52,543 nucleotides of DNA from [Borrelia] finlandensis. Its GTDB lineage: Bacteria > Spirochaetota > Spirochaetia > Borreliales > Borreliaceae. Below the pieces are notes generated by a model. It did no database searches. It saw nothing but the letters and a program-made list of their open reading frames with translations, and was not told the DNA's origin. A program made the position numbers and the translations under genes. This document shows positions 20,118 through 28,256 of this stretch, piece after piece. Position 1 is the stretch's first letter. Each line of letters starts with the position of its first letter. Where the stretch lies: positions 1 through 52,543 of the forward strand of contig NC_012247.1 in the NCBI RefSeq assembly GCF_000181875.2. Reading direction: 5' to 3'.

Positions 20118-20720
20118 TTAAAAAGCTAAAAGAAGCGTTCCCATAATCGTATTCCGTTCATCTTTCTCAAAAAACGCACTGTTGAGAAGTTTCGTTCTAT
20201 TCGTTTTAGATTTTTCCTCAACCGCTTTTTTAGCAAATCCTAAAAGTCCTCCTGCTGCTTTACTCATAGCGTTGCCAATGATATTTCCTAGAGCACTGCC
20301 TATTGCAATTTTGGCAACAAGTCCTTTTCCTTGAGAGGCTGCTAGCATTTTACTTTTTACTTTTGATTCTTTTGCAAGTTCTTTGTATTCAAGACGTCTT
20401 TTGTCTTTATCAGACATTAAAGATCTTCTGAAAGCCTCTTTTCTAGCTTTCTCAAACCCCATACCCTGTTTTACAAGTTTTTTAGTTTGTGTAAGTCTAT
20501 ATTTCTCAACACGCTCTCTTAAACTTTCAAATTTAGATTGTCTGCTTAGTTCTTTTTTCTTGTCCGACAAATTATTTTTTACAATATCTTTAGTACTACC
20601 TAAACTAGATTTTTTAGGTTTAAGATACTTTTCCATTTTGGTAATATCTTGTTCAATAGCCTTTTTTGTTGCAGCATGATCAAGAATGCCCTTAAATTTA
20701 ATGGTGAATTTGTCGCTCAT
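20118..20720 (-). pseudogene. Truncated DUF759 tape-measure-like gene at the prophage edge
   Basis: The first about 195 residues match the N-terminus of the 428-residue protein at 50763-52049 (MSDKFTIKFKGILDHAATKK start, then KKSSLGSTKDIVKNN). Homology stops at 20137, inside GGGAAC, and the last codons (TLLLAF, stop at 20118) come from linear-plasmid DNA. More than half the gene is missing, including the whole C-terminal region. This marks one boundary of the cp32-derived block. Confidence 0.8.
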
Positions 20721-20727
20721 TGAGCCC

Positions 20728-20964
20728 TCATTTGCTTAAAATTAATTCATACAATTCTTTTTCTAATTTAATCTCAGCAACTCTATTGGCCTCTAAAAGC
20801 TCGTCATAAGGCAATTTTTTAACAGAGTCGTATGAGCAAATATTCATAATTACTGGAAAAAAGTATTTGTCGTTCTTTATCTCGTCAAGCAAGTTAAAAT
20901 ACTTTTTTCTAGTCTCATTAAGACTTGCAATAGCTTTATCAATATCTTTATTTATTTTGCTCAT
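20728..20964 (-). CDS. DUF1322-like cp32 late protein
   Basis: 78 residues, nearly the same as 50519-50755 (NETRKKYFNLLDEIKNDKY core). Small, helical and highly charged. It lies between the DUF1473-type gene (ATGA overlap) and the tape-measure gene, a position where tailed phages often keep tape-measure assembly chaperones; that role is inferred from place only. Confidence 0.75.
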   Translation of the reverse strand: MSKINKDIDKAIASLNETRKKYFNLLDEIKNDKYFFPVIMNICSYDSVKKLPYDELLEANRVAEIKLEKELYELILSK

Positions 20965-21416
20965 TTAGCAACCAGTTCATTAGAATTTGATGTAACTAAT
21001 GAAAGTGAAGTGACTACTTTTTCATAATCAAAATTTTCATTGATATAGTCAAAACTAACAAAATCACCAACATTATTTTCATACTCACTCAAATATACTA
21101 AAGCGGGGGTTTTTAGATCATTATCTATGTGAAAAGTATTGAATTGTGCAGTGTAAATTATTGCAACAAGATAGTCTTTATAATAAGAAATAAATTCTCT
21201 ATTTTGATCCAAAATCACATAGAATTCATCTAGAAATTTTGAACTTATCATTAAGCTTGTAATTTCTCTTAGGTATTTAACCTCATTAAGTTTAAAAACA
21301 GCGTCGCTTTGATTAAATCCCAGCACCTTGTCCCATTCATAGACCGACAATACTCTAAGTGGGTATTCATGGGTTTTATTTTTAGTTAAAATTTTCATTT
21401 TATATCTCATTATCAT
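20961..21416 (-). CDS. DUF1473-like cp32 tail-region protein, intact copy
   Basis: The 151-residue ORF is full-length in this arm. The plus-arm copy (50077-50522) has lost one base in the A/C run of DNDLKTPALVYLSEY and stops early. This copy therefore shows the original reading frame and could supply the product in trans. It begins MIMRYKMKILTKNK after an AAAAGGAGAG ribosome site. Position after the tube-like DUF1463 gene fits a tail-assembly role; no catalytic motif is visible. Confidence 0.75.
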   Translation of the reverse strand: MIMRYKMKILTKNKTHEYPLRVLSVYEWDKVLGFNQSDAVFKLNEVKYLREITSLMISSKFLDEFYVILDQNREFISYYKDYLVAIIYTAQFNTFHIDNDLKTPALVYLSEYENNVGDFVSFDYINENFDYEKVVTSLSLVTSNSNELVAK

Positions 21417-21431
21417 GAAGAGACTCTCCTT

Positions 21432-21860
21432 TTAATTTTTATTTGGGTTGGTTTTTTGGCAATTAATGGCTCTAATTTCAAAAGTAACTTTTTCGGCTTC
21501 TGCTGAACAACTTCTTGATGGCTCTTCAGTAAAAATTGCGTAGTTAGTAATAATTTTGGTAGCAATTCTATCATTGAATACTAAATCAAGCATTTTATCA
21601 TATTTGCTAACATCCATATTATAAAACTGATCGTCTGAAATTTCAGTTAACAAAATATAGTCATAACTACCTAGAGTAACTTCAATATTGAAAATATAAG
21701 TTATGGTTTTAGGATCCCTCAAGCTTATTACGGGCATTCCCTTGTCTTCATTGCTAACCACTGCTCTTGTTGTAGGCTCACTTGTAAGCTCTAACTTACC
21801 ACTATGCAGTTGTCTGTCACCGATTGAAAAGTAAACTTCGCGTAAATCATAAAATTGCAT
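21432..21860 (-). CDS. DUF1463-like protein, probable tail tube
   Basis: 142 residues, nearly identical to 49633-50061 (MQFYDLREVYFSIGDRQLHS start, TTRAVVSNEDKG, ITYIFNIEVTLGS). Beta-rich and short, placed right after the sheath-sized DUF787 gene, as tube genes follow sheath genes in contractile phages. The role is inferred from order and size. Confidence 0.7.
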   Translation of the reverse strand: MQFYDLREVYFSIGDRQLHSGKLELTSEPTTRAVVSNEDKGMPVISLRDPKTITYIFNIEVTLGSYDYILLTEISDDQFYNMDVSKYDKMLDLVFNDRIATKIITNYAIFTEEPSRSCSAEAEKVTFEIRAINCQKTNPNKN

Positions 21861-21873
21861 AATTTTTCACTCC

Positions 21874-22995
21874 TTATACCCTTAAGCTATTTTGATAATC
21901 AACTATATCTTGAGAAGTAATTACTAAAGCAACAGTATTAATACTAAAGTTATAAGTAATATTCACACTAAGTTCCAATTTAAGATTTGAAGATGGAGAT
22001 AAAATCAGTTTTAAATCTTTATACTGAATAATTAATCCCCTATCAACGAACCTTTTTAACATGCACTCAATTGCAGAAGTATATGCATTGTCCCTAGCCC
22101 CACTAAGTTGCAGTTCAGATAATTTGCTATTTTGCCTATTGTTTTTGTTCCAAATTCGAATAAGCTCAATAATGGCCTCGTTTTTTATATAATGATACGT
22201 AAAAAGCTCGTCTATTGAATTTCCAGCTAGATCAACCCCCTCTTTAAAAGCAGGCATACCATCAAGACCAGCTTCATTAAGAAGTGAGTAAAAGTTGATT
22301 TTTGCAGTCCTTAACTTTCCAATTAGAGTGTCATCAACAAGTGGTACAGCAGCCAATAGCATACCATAAGGATTAACAGAATGAGAAATACTTGCTTGAT
22401 GCAAATATGCACTTATAAATTTAAGATGCAAATTGTCTTTATTGTTAGAATAAACAACAATATTTCTTGTTTTATCAGCATTACTTTTACCATTATTGAA
22501 AATTCCTTTTATTTCTTGTTCTTTGGTTGAAAATACAAAAAAAGCTGAGATCATTTTGAACTTATCATAGTCGTCCTTATAAACAGTTAATCCATCATCC
22601 AAATCCCCATTGTCACTTTGGGTATTAATAAGCACAACAAAAGAGTGCCTATGTTCCTTAAGGTAATTTTTTAGTTTTTCAGGCTTATCCTTATAGATAA
22701 AAAGCACAGCTGATTTTAAGGACTCTTCACTTGAATTGAAAAAATCAGACATTGCGGTTTTTAGTAGCGTTTTTTCTTTTTCAAACTGATTATTACTATC
22801 TCCAGTATCTTTTTCTAAAGTTTCAATTTGTTGTTCATAGTTATTAACAGTTAAACTCAATGTTTTATAGTTAGCAGCATCTTTATTAACTTTGATTTTA
22901 GCTGTTTTGTAGACCAAAAGTGGATTATAATAATTGGGCCTGCTAGTTTGAATCCTAGAAGTAACTAAACTTACACTAATTGTATCTTGTGGCAA
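21874..22995 (-). CDS. DUF787-like protein, probable tail sheath
   Basis: 373 residues starting at TTG, as in the plus-arm copy (48507-49619); an AGGAGG-like site lies upstream and the start overlaps the DUF764-type gene. Begins MPQDTISVSLVTSRIQTSRP. The C-terminal half (DGMPAFKEGVDLAGNSIDEL, AIIELIRIWNKNNRQ, a helix then LELSVNITYNFSIN) has the layout of contractile-tail sheath proteins. phiBB-1-like particles are reported to have contractile tails. Sheath identity is an inference. Confidence 0.7.
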   Translation of the reverse strand: MPQDTISVSLVTSRIQTSRPNYYNPLLVYKTAKIKVNKDAANYKTLSLTVNNYEQQIETLEKDTGDSNNQFEKEKTLLKTAMSDFFNSSEESLKSAVLFIYKDKPEKLKNYLKEHRHSFVVLINTQSDNGDLDDGLTVYKDDYDKFKMISAFFVFSTKEQEIKGIFNNGKSNADKTRNIVVYSNNKDNLHLKFISAYLHQASISHSVNPYGMLLAAVPLVDDTLIGKLRTAKINFYSLLNEAGLDGMPAFKEGVDLAGNSIDELFTYHYIKNEAIIELIRIWNKNNRQNSKLSELQLSGARDNAYTSAIECMLKRFVDRGLIIQYKDLKLILSPSSNLKLELSVNITYNFSINTVALVITSQDIVDYQNSLRV

Positions 22996-23545
22996 TTTGG
23001 TATCCCCCTTTTAAAATTTCTGTTGCTTTTACACTAGCATTGAATGCTCCAGATGCGCTGTATGCATGGTTGCTATACTTTGTACCTAAATTAATCAGTC
23101 CAACTGTTTGCATATTTGATACTGGGTAAATGTAAAAGCTTATTTTAGTAACATATTCAGATTGATGTGGATTAGACAACGTATAATTGTGTGTTTTTTT
23201 ATGCATAAACTCGCTAAGCAGTCCATATAGTACCAACATGCGTGAATTTGCATCAAAATCCCTATCATTCAACACTATTGCAATAACATATATTTGAAAA
23301 TTTAAACTAAACTCCAAAGCATTATCATAGAATGCACCAGTTTTAGAGTTATGATCAAATAGATTTTGTGTACCATCAAATTTGAACGCTATTATATTAG
23401 GACTAGCAGTTGTAATCTTTGAAAGATATGGATGGTTGTAAGTATTTATAATATCGCATTCAAAATCATTTAAAGCAGCATATGACTTAAATCCTTGAAA
23501 TATTTTAAGTAAATAATTCACGATTATATCTAAAGTCACAATCAT
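22976..23545 (-). CDS. DUF764-like cp32 virion-region protein
   Basis: 189 residues, counterpart of 47957-48526 (YNHPYLSKITTASPNIIAFK, SNMQTVGLINLGTKYSNHAY). Four-base overlap with the gene before and about 20 bases with the sheath-like gene after. Size and place between head-completion genes and the sheath suggest a tail terminator or neck protein. Confidence 0.65.
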   Translation of the reverse strand: MIVTLDIIVNYLLKIFQGFKSYAALNDFECDIINTYNHPYLSKITTASPNIIAFKFDGTQNLFDHNSKTGAFYDNALEFSLNFQIYVIAIVLNDRDFDANSRMLVLYGLLSEFMHKKTHNYTLSNPHQSEYVTKISFYIYPVSNMQTVGLINLGTKYSNHAYSASGAFNASVKATEILKGGYQIATRYN

Positions 23546-23928
23546 TCAAGCACCTTATAAGTTAGTTCTGATAACATTTTAGATGTGTCAACAAGTGGGA
23601 TTGATGCGGTGCTGCTACCTTTTTGAAATTTGCTTTTGATTGTATTATCCTTTAAACTCGGCACAACTTGCCCCGATAGTACATAATTCTCATAGTATCT
23701 GATAAAAGCTTCTCCGATGGCATGCATTCCGGATTTAGGATCAATATTAAACTTAGAATTTATATAACTGTTATTGATATATTCTCTAAATTCAGCGCTA
23801 CCAGCAATTTTGGTTAAATGTTTTCTTATCGGTAATTTAGTGCTCCCTTTTTCATGCATTCTAGCAATATTGGAACGACCCCCAAACCAGCCAATTTCTA
23901 AGTGAATACTTATCTTTAAGTCGTCCAT
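23542..23928 (-). CDS. Probable head-tail completion protein (128 aa)
   Basis: Counterpart of 47574-47960. Contains IEIGWFGG-type sequence (LEIGWFGGRSNIARMHEKGS), then IRKHLTKIAG and a C-terminal TIKSK...PLVDTSKMLSELTYKV. The R-x-F/H-x-P-x-R-x-F-like region followed by P-L-V-D-T-G-x-L-like sequence resembles Mu gpG/HK97 gp10-type neck proteins. This is pattern-based. Confidence 0.6.
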   Translation of the reverse strand: MDDLKISIHLEIGWFGGRSNIARMHEKGSTKLPIRKHLTKIAGSAEFREYINNSYINSKFNIDPKSGMHAIGEAFIRYYENYVLSGQVVPSLKDNTIKSKFQKGSSTASIPLVDTSKMLSELTYKVLE

Positions 23929-24299
23929 ATAAATTCCTTTAAGACAAGAGTGAAGTACCTAATTGAAGAGTCAATGCTAAATATTTCACAATAAACTAAA
24001 TCTGAAATTGATATTCTATCTTTTAGTTCATAGTTGAGATTTGCATATGTGTAAAGTTTAGAATACCCTTGAATATCAGACATATTAGAGTCGTAAAGCA
24101 TTGCAAGTTCTTGTGGTTTTATATCAATAATAACCCCAAGAAATTCAGTGTACTCATTTTTGTTAAATATTCGTTGATAAGACTCATCTCCTTCAAGTTT
24201 TATAATGTTTACTTTATAGAACCTTAAGGGCTCAGGATCCTTAAAAACATTAATCATGCGTAAAGACATATCTGCTAGTCTTTTTCTAATACCACTCAT
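23916..24299 (-). CDS. DUF1506-like cp32 late protein
   Basis: The ATG at 24299 overlaps the stop of the fused capsid gene (TAATG). In the other arm the same junction reads TAGTG and the start is GTG. The protein begins MSGIRKRLADMSLRMINVFK and contains FNKNEYTEFLGVIIDIKPQE. Its position before the gp10-like gene fits a head-tail adaptor. Confidence 0.7.
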   Translation of the reverse strand: MSGIRKRLADMSLRMINVFKDPEPLRFYKVNIIKLEGDESYQRIFNKNEYTEFLGVIIDIKPQELAMLYDSNMSDIQGYSKLYTYANLNYELKDRISISDLVYCEIFSIDSSIRYFTLVLKEFIWTT

Positions 24300-25489
24300 T
24301 AGACAACCCCCATACAAGATGGTGTTGAAGTATCTCGCTTAAGCTTTTCTAAAAATGAATCAAGCTGCAAGCAGAGGTTTTTACTTGATGCACAACTTTC
24401 ACTGCCTTCTTCTACTCCTTTACCACCTGGATAATAGTCAAGCTCAAGCTCATTGAATTTTTCTTTTTTTATTCTTTCAAATTCAAATTCACGAACAATC
24501 CCTTGCTTTCTTAATTGACAACCCATGTGGTAGAAGGTAAGCAAAAATATTTGTTCATATGTAAGTGAACTAGCTAACAACCCGCCTAAAACAAAATCAA
24601 TATATGAATGAGCAATATCGGTTGAATCTCTATCAACTTGTTCATTCGGAGTAGGCAACATGTACTTACTAGGCTTGAACTTAATAAGCTCCGGATTCAA
24701 CGGATAGACGAGTATTTGGTGTTTTAGTAAATTTGAAGTTTCAATGTAAACATCTTCTCTATTATTAATGGCTTTAATAGTCTGGATCAAAACATCTTCC
24801 CATTTCTCACAACTAATCGGAGGAAATTGATCTGAAGAGCATGGTTTTACCAATTTCAATGAAGTTGTAGGGTCAACTATTACCATCATAGGTGTAGAAA
24901 ATTCATCGCCCAGCTCTAGTTTTGAGAGTCCTGTGTCAACCTTTTCAAATATTTTATCCATCTTATCCTTATTACCATTTTGAACTTCTTCTTTTACTTG
25001 ATCTGGCATGTTAAGAAGTCCATACATATTAGGGAGTAGACGTTTTTGATTTTTACCATCTTTTTGAATTGAAACAGTGCCTGTGAGAACAAAGTGATTA
25101 ATAAGTTTGATAATTTCGCTACTTGCAAGTTTATAAGCTTGAGCAAAAGGCAGTAGATTGTTATTAATGTCGCCAATATACGAATCTGAAGTATAAAATT
25201 TTTCAGAAGATTGTTTTAAATGTCTAAACTTGTATTGTAATTTTAAGTAGTTAAGCCTCACTACTTCAGAACTAAATCCAATAGTTGAGATAGTATTAAC
25301 TTCATTGGCAATAGTTGTAGGGTTAGCATTTAGAAATGCATCCCATTTTACAGTCCTTTGATAACCCATTTGTAGATCAACATCTTCAATTTGTTCGGGA
25401 AAGAACCATTTATACATTATAGGATCTTTTACTTCTCCTATAATATTTACTACTGCTTTTGCATAATAATTTTCATCAAATAATTCCAT
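24299..25489 (-). CDS. In-frame fusion of the capsid-like gene with its downstream neighbour
   Basis: Residues 1 to about 300 match the capsid-like protein at 45772-46728 up to DFVLGGLLA. The next residues (SSLTYEQIFLLTFYHMGCQL) match the second half of the separate protein at 46748-47203. The 241 bases between two GCTA tetranucleotides (46684 and 46925 in the other arm) are missing, which happens to keep the frame. The product, 396 residues, lacks the capsid C-terminal tail (TKKTILQVHIKQS) and the first about 59 residues of the neighbour. Whether it can assemble is unknown. Confidence 0.8.
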   Translation of the reverse strand: MELFDENYYAKAVVNIIGEVKDPIMYKWFFPEQIEDVDLQMGYQRTVKWDAFLNANPTTIANEVNTISTIGFSSEVVRLNYLKLQYKFRHLKQSSEKFYTSDSYIGDINNNLLPFAQAYKLASSEIIKLINHFVLTGTVSIQKDGKNQKRLLPNMYGLLNMPDQVKEEVQNGNKDKMDKIFEKVDTGLSKLELGDEFSTPMMVIVDPTTSLKLVKPCSSDQFPPISCEKWEDVLIQTIKAINNREDVYIETSNLLKHQILVYPLNPELIKFKPSKYMLPTPNEQVDRDSTDIAHSYIDFVLGGLLASSLTYEQIFLLTFYHMGCQLRKQGIVREFEFERIKKEKFNELELDYYPGGKGVEEGSESCASSKNLCLQLDSFLEKLKRDTSTPSCMGVV

Positions 25490-25508
25490 TTTTATCTCCT
25501 AAAACTAA

Positions 25509-26084
25509 TTATTTTTGTACAGCCTTATTTCCAAATACTGCTACCTTTACCAAATAAACATCATTGCTAATTTTCTTTGCATCAGACAATACTATTGCAT
25601 TAATAGTTGCCTTATTTGGGGGTTCAGAACCATTAATTTTTTCCAATTCTCTATCCTTATTAAAAAAGAGTTTATCTTTTGCTTTAACACCATTTTCTTT
25701 TGCTACTAAGTAGCCCTCAAAGTTATTTGTAATTAGGATAATAGTAGCTGTTTTGCTAAACTCGTCTATATCAACACATATTCCGTATAAGTCTTCACCA
25801 CCACCGGTCTCAACATAAGGCTCATAGTGAATTTCATTTTCTTTTTCTTCTTGAATAACTCTTTTGACCCCGCGCTTGTACGGATACCCCAAAAATGGAT
25901 GATTTTCCAGTTTGTCAAACTTGCTGGTTCTAGTACCTCCAGAAGCAAAAAATTGCACGTTTTTGTCTCTAAACTCTAAAGAATTGCTAAGCAAACCAGC
26001 ATAATGCTGTGGATTTTTCATAAACTTTTCCAGTTTATTACGACTTTCTTGATAATCTTTTACTAATTGTGTTGTATTTGCCAT
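25509..26084 (-). CDS. DUF228 virion-associated protein (third of the set)
   Basis: 191 residues, counterpart of 45175-45750: MANTTQLVKDYQESRNKLEK start, YPYKRGVKRVI, GGGEDLYGICVDIDEFSKTA and NNFEGYLVAKENG. The YPYKRGV / DLYGIC / NNFEGYL signature is shared by all DUF228 proteins here. Clustered before the capsid gene in cp32, so a decoration or minor-capsid role is likely. Confidence 0.75.
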   Translation of the reverse strand: MANTTQLVKDYQESRNKLEKFMKNPQHYAGLLSNSLEFRDKNVQFFASGGTRTSKFDKLENHPFLGYPYKRGVKRVIQEEKENEIHYEPYVETGGGEDLYGICVDIDEFSKTATIILITNNFEGYLVAKENGVKAKDKLFFNKDRELEKINGSEPPNKATINAIVLSDAKKISNDVYLVKVAVFGNKAVQK

Positions 26085-26099
26085 TCAATTACCTCCTTT

Positions 26100-26414
26100 T
26101 TATCCCCCTACACCCGAAACAGCATGAGCAAACACTTCTTTTTCAAGTCCTCTATTCCCAAAAACTGTAACTTTTATCAAATTGATGGAATAATTCTCTT
26201 TGGACCCTCTAGCTTGATCTTGCTTTGAACCCTTATCTTCAGATACAAAATTAATTGTAAATGAATCAGATAATGCATACGCATTAATTACAGTTGGACG
26301 TCCACCTCCAGCCTTGATAATAACCCCATCAGTATTAATGTCTAATATTTCTCCTGCTTTTATATTTGGGTTTCTTGTCACAAGGTACCCTTCAAAGTTA
26401 TTGGTGCATATCAT
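26100..26414 (-). pseudogene. Truncated DUF228 gene at the head-to-head junction
   Basis: From ACCAATAACTTTGAAGG onwards it matches the C-terminal 100 residues of 44368-45159 (NNFEGYLVTRNPNIKAGEIL to AHAVSGVGG). The ATG at 26414 was created by the junction (ATGATATGC joined to ACCAA). The N-terminal about 160 residues are absent. Confidence 0.8.
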
Positions 26415-26866
26415 CAGCTACTCTATCTAGATATGCCCATCTTTTGATAATACCCAATTCAAGCACTATTCAAAAAACACCTGTTCCCAAACAATTAACC
26501 GGGATACCATACGATTATGAGTATAATGGCACACCTTCTGGCATTACGCTTTATCCATACGAATACAAGAATAGGGGGATATATATTGACATGGAATACA
26601 GTGGCGATCCAACTCTTATTTTTTGCAAATATAATGATGATGACCCCATTTACCTTGATATTCAGATTCACTCAGAACACCATAGGTCTGATTACATGCC
26701 TAAGATAATATATTTAAAGTATTCCGATGAGTCTGAAAAAACTATACTATATGAGCACACGGGATCCAAAGGATCATCTACCATATTTCCTTTGCTCCAA
26801 GGATGGTATGTCCAAAAAAGAAGAAACAGATCAGGAGGTCCAATCCCACAGCTTTTAAAGCTGTAA
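26406..26866 (+). pseudogene. C-terminal fragment of the cp32 gene upstream of blyA
   Basis: The frame reads ISSATLSRYAHLLIIPNSS, then IPYDYEYNGTPSGITLYPYE and a beta-rich end (PQLLKL, TAA 26864-26866). Upstream of 26406 the same frame runs antisense through the DUF228 fragment, so the true 5' part is missing here. In cp32 this position holds the last gene of the late operon, possibly tail-fibre related. A GC-containing palindrome (ACAGCTTT T AAAGCTGT, 26847-26863) overlaps its end. Confidence 0.65.
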
Positions 26867-26896
26867 GCTTTTTTAGCAAAAATTAAGATTTTAGTA

Positions 26897-26902
26897 TATA
26901 AT
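26897..26902 (+). promoter_or_regulatory. -10 element upstream of blyA
   Basis: TATAAT within TATATAATGTATATAC, about 40 bases before the blyA ATG; the -35 is weak. AAAGGATTG supplies the ribosome site at about 26926. Confidence 0.45.
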
Positions 26903-26939
26903 GTATATACAAATAAAAATTAAAATAAAGGATTGAAAA

Positions 26940-27134
26940 ATGGATACTATTAAAATAACAGAACTTATTAATCTAAATGAAATTAAGCTAATAGCCGTAA
27001 TGATTTTTGTAACAGTAATAGTTTTAGGGGTGTTAATTCTTCTCAAGCCATTACTAAAAGACATACTATCTATAGTAATAGGCAAAATTTTTAAAAATGG
27101 AAGTGGCAACAATCATATTAAAAAACGGGATTAA
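26940..27134 (+). CDS. blyA: BlyA, holin-like membrane-active peptide
   Basis: 64 residues: short polar N-terminus, one long hydrophobic helix (AVMIFVTVIVLGVLILL, residues about 20-36), then an amphipathic basic tail ending NNHIKKRD. Matches the cp32 BlyA hemolysin/holin in size and layout. It is thought to act in the inner membrane at phage release, with BlyB as partner. blyB follows three bases after its stop. Confidence 0.85.
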   Translation: MDTIKITELINLNEIKLIAVMIFVTVIVLGVLILLKPLLKDILSIVIGKIFKNGSGNNHIKKRD

Positions 27135-27137
27135 TTT

Positions 27138-27476
27138 ATGAAATTATCTAAAGATAATCTTGGGCTTGGACTTACCTCTTTATCAAACCTTATTGACATA
27201 TTTTCTAAATTTGAAGATGAATTTGATGAAATTGCGCATAAAGGATTCTTTTTGGTTTATGAGCTGTATTCTCATTATCAATTAATCTATACAACAAATA
27301 TGGAAAGACTTGAAAATACATTAACCCCAACAATAACCAAAGCACTCGCTCCAATAAATGAGAAAATCAATCACTGTATTGATCTAGTTAATTCTGATGA
27401 AAAAAATTTAAAAATATCTAATAAGCTCAAATTCAATCCAGAAGGAAAACCTATATATCAAGAGAGAAACAAATAA
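27138..27476 (+). CDS. blyB: BlyB, BlyA-accessory protein
   Basis: 112 residues, soluble and helical: KDNLGLGLTSLSNLIDIFSK, then ELYSHYQLIYTTNMERLENT and a C-terminal KLKFNPEGKPIYQERNK. Known as the protein that stabilises or modulates BlyA. The stop overlaps the next ATG (TAATG). Nearly the whole protein reappears as the C-terminal part of the chimera at 881-1519. Confidence 0.85.
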   Translation: MKLSKDNLGLGLTSLSNLIDIFSKFEDEFDEIAHKGFFLVYELYSHYQLIYTTNMERLENTLTPTITKALAPINEKINHCIDLVNSDEKNLKISNKLKFNPEGKPIYQERNK

Positions 27477-27811
27477 TGCAAAATAACACTATTGGCTTAG
27501 GGCTTAATTTACTATCCAGCTTAACCAACATAGCTAAAACTGATACTAACATAGATCATAATTACATTAACACTTTTAATAGGGTAATAGATTTTTTCTA
27601 CAAAACATATATTGAAACACTAAAAGCTATAGAAACAGCCGAATCAATGAAAATATTTGAAGAAATACAAGATATCTTAAAATAAAATATTGAGATAATA
27701 GAGGCTATTTCTACTAGCAAAAGTAAGAGAATCATATCTTCACTAAAAGCAAAACGCAACAAAATTATGAAAGAATATGTAAGCGCTCTCAAAAGAGGTG
27801 AAAATGTTTAA
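27476..27811 (+). pseudogene. cp32 gene after blyB, interrupted by one ochre codon
   Basis: ATG overlaps the blyB stop. The frame runs MQNNTIGLGLNLLSSLTNIA to a TAA at 27683-27685, then stays open to a second TAA at 27809-27811 with IEIIEAISTSKSKR and MKEYVSALKRGENV. The uninterrupted length would be 111 codons, and its end overlaps the next gene start, as in tight phage operons. This strongly suggests a sense codon became TAA. Function unknown. Confidence 0.65.
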
Positions 27812-28158
27812 ATTATCAAACTACTTATTAATTACTTTACTACTATGTTGTACTACTATTGCTAGTTTACCAGAAGAGCCGGAGCCGCCAATTATTCAAA
27901 CACTAGAATCTTTGGCTAAATATGGGGTGCAACTATCAGATTATGTTATGTATCTTGTAACATTCTTAAGCAAAACAAAATCTAAAGTTAATGATCCAAA
28001 TTACCCAACATATACTTATCCCGATTTATCAAAACCAAAAGACTAACACTCCATAACTTCAATAAGACATAATATTAAACTACTTTTAGAGTACATTCAC
28101 AAAACAAAACCCGTGGCAAAAAAAGTCTATAATCAATATTCTAATTTAAAAATGTAAA
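27804..28158 (+). pseudogene. Signal-bearing cp32 lysis-region gene, stopped early
   Basis: The ATG at 27804 (a GTG lies two codons earlier) opens MFKLSNYLLITLLLCCTTIA, a signal peptide, then a Pro/Glu-rich linker (SLPEEPEPP) and a helix. TAA at 28044-28046 ends it, yet the same frame continues with HNIKLLLEYIHKTKP to a TAA at 28156-28158. Like its neighbour it appears cut by one nonsense codon, although a naturally short form cannot be excluded. The role is probably in the cell envelope at lysis. Confidence 0.55.
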
Positions 28159-28229
28159 TTACAAAAAGGTTTTTCTTGCAAGAAAATATACTTCATATGT
28201 GTAAATAGACCCTGCAAACTAAACTAGTG

Positions 28230-28235
28230 TATAAT
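28230..28235 (+). promoter_or_regulatory. -10 element of the first bdr gene
   Basis: TATAAT in TAGTGTATAATAAGC, 21 bases before the GTG start. No clear -35. Confidence 0.45.
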
Positions 28236-28256
28236 AAGCTATAAAGGAAAAATATT

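Larger units (their letters stand above)
20137..26405 (-). repeat. Left arm of a large inverted repeat: partial cp32 late operon
   Basis: Matches 44854-51349 in opposite orientation, gene for gene, from the middle of the second DUF228 gene to the N-terminal part of DUF759. The arms are close but not identical and differ by a 241-bp deletion in the capsid region, small indels and many substitutions, so this is not a recent exact copy. The left arm is 6269 bp and the right arm 6496 bp. Confidence 0.85.

Noticed and set aside
26517..26708. 63-codon ORF overlapping the pre-blyA fragment
   Set aside because: Alternative frame of the 26406-26866 fragment, which has the more protein-like, motif-rich reading.
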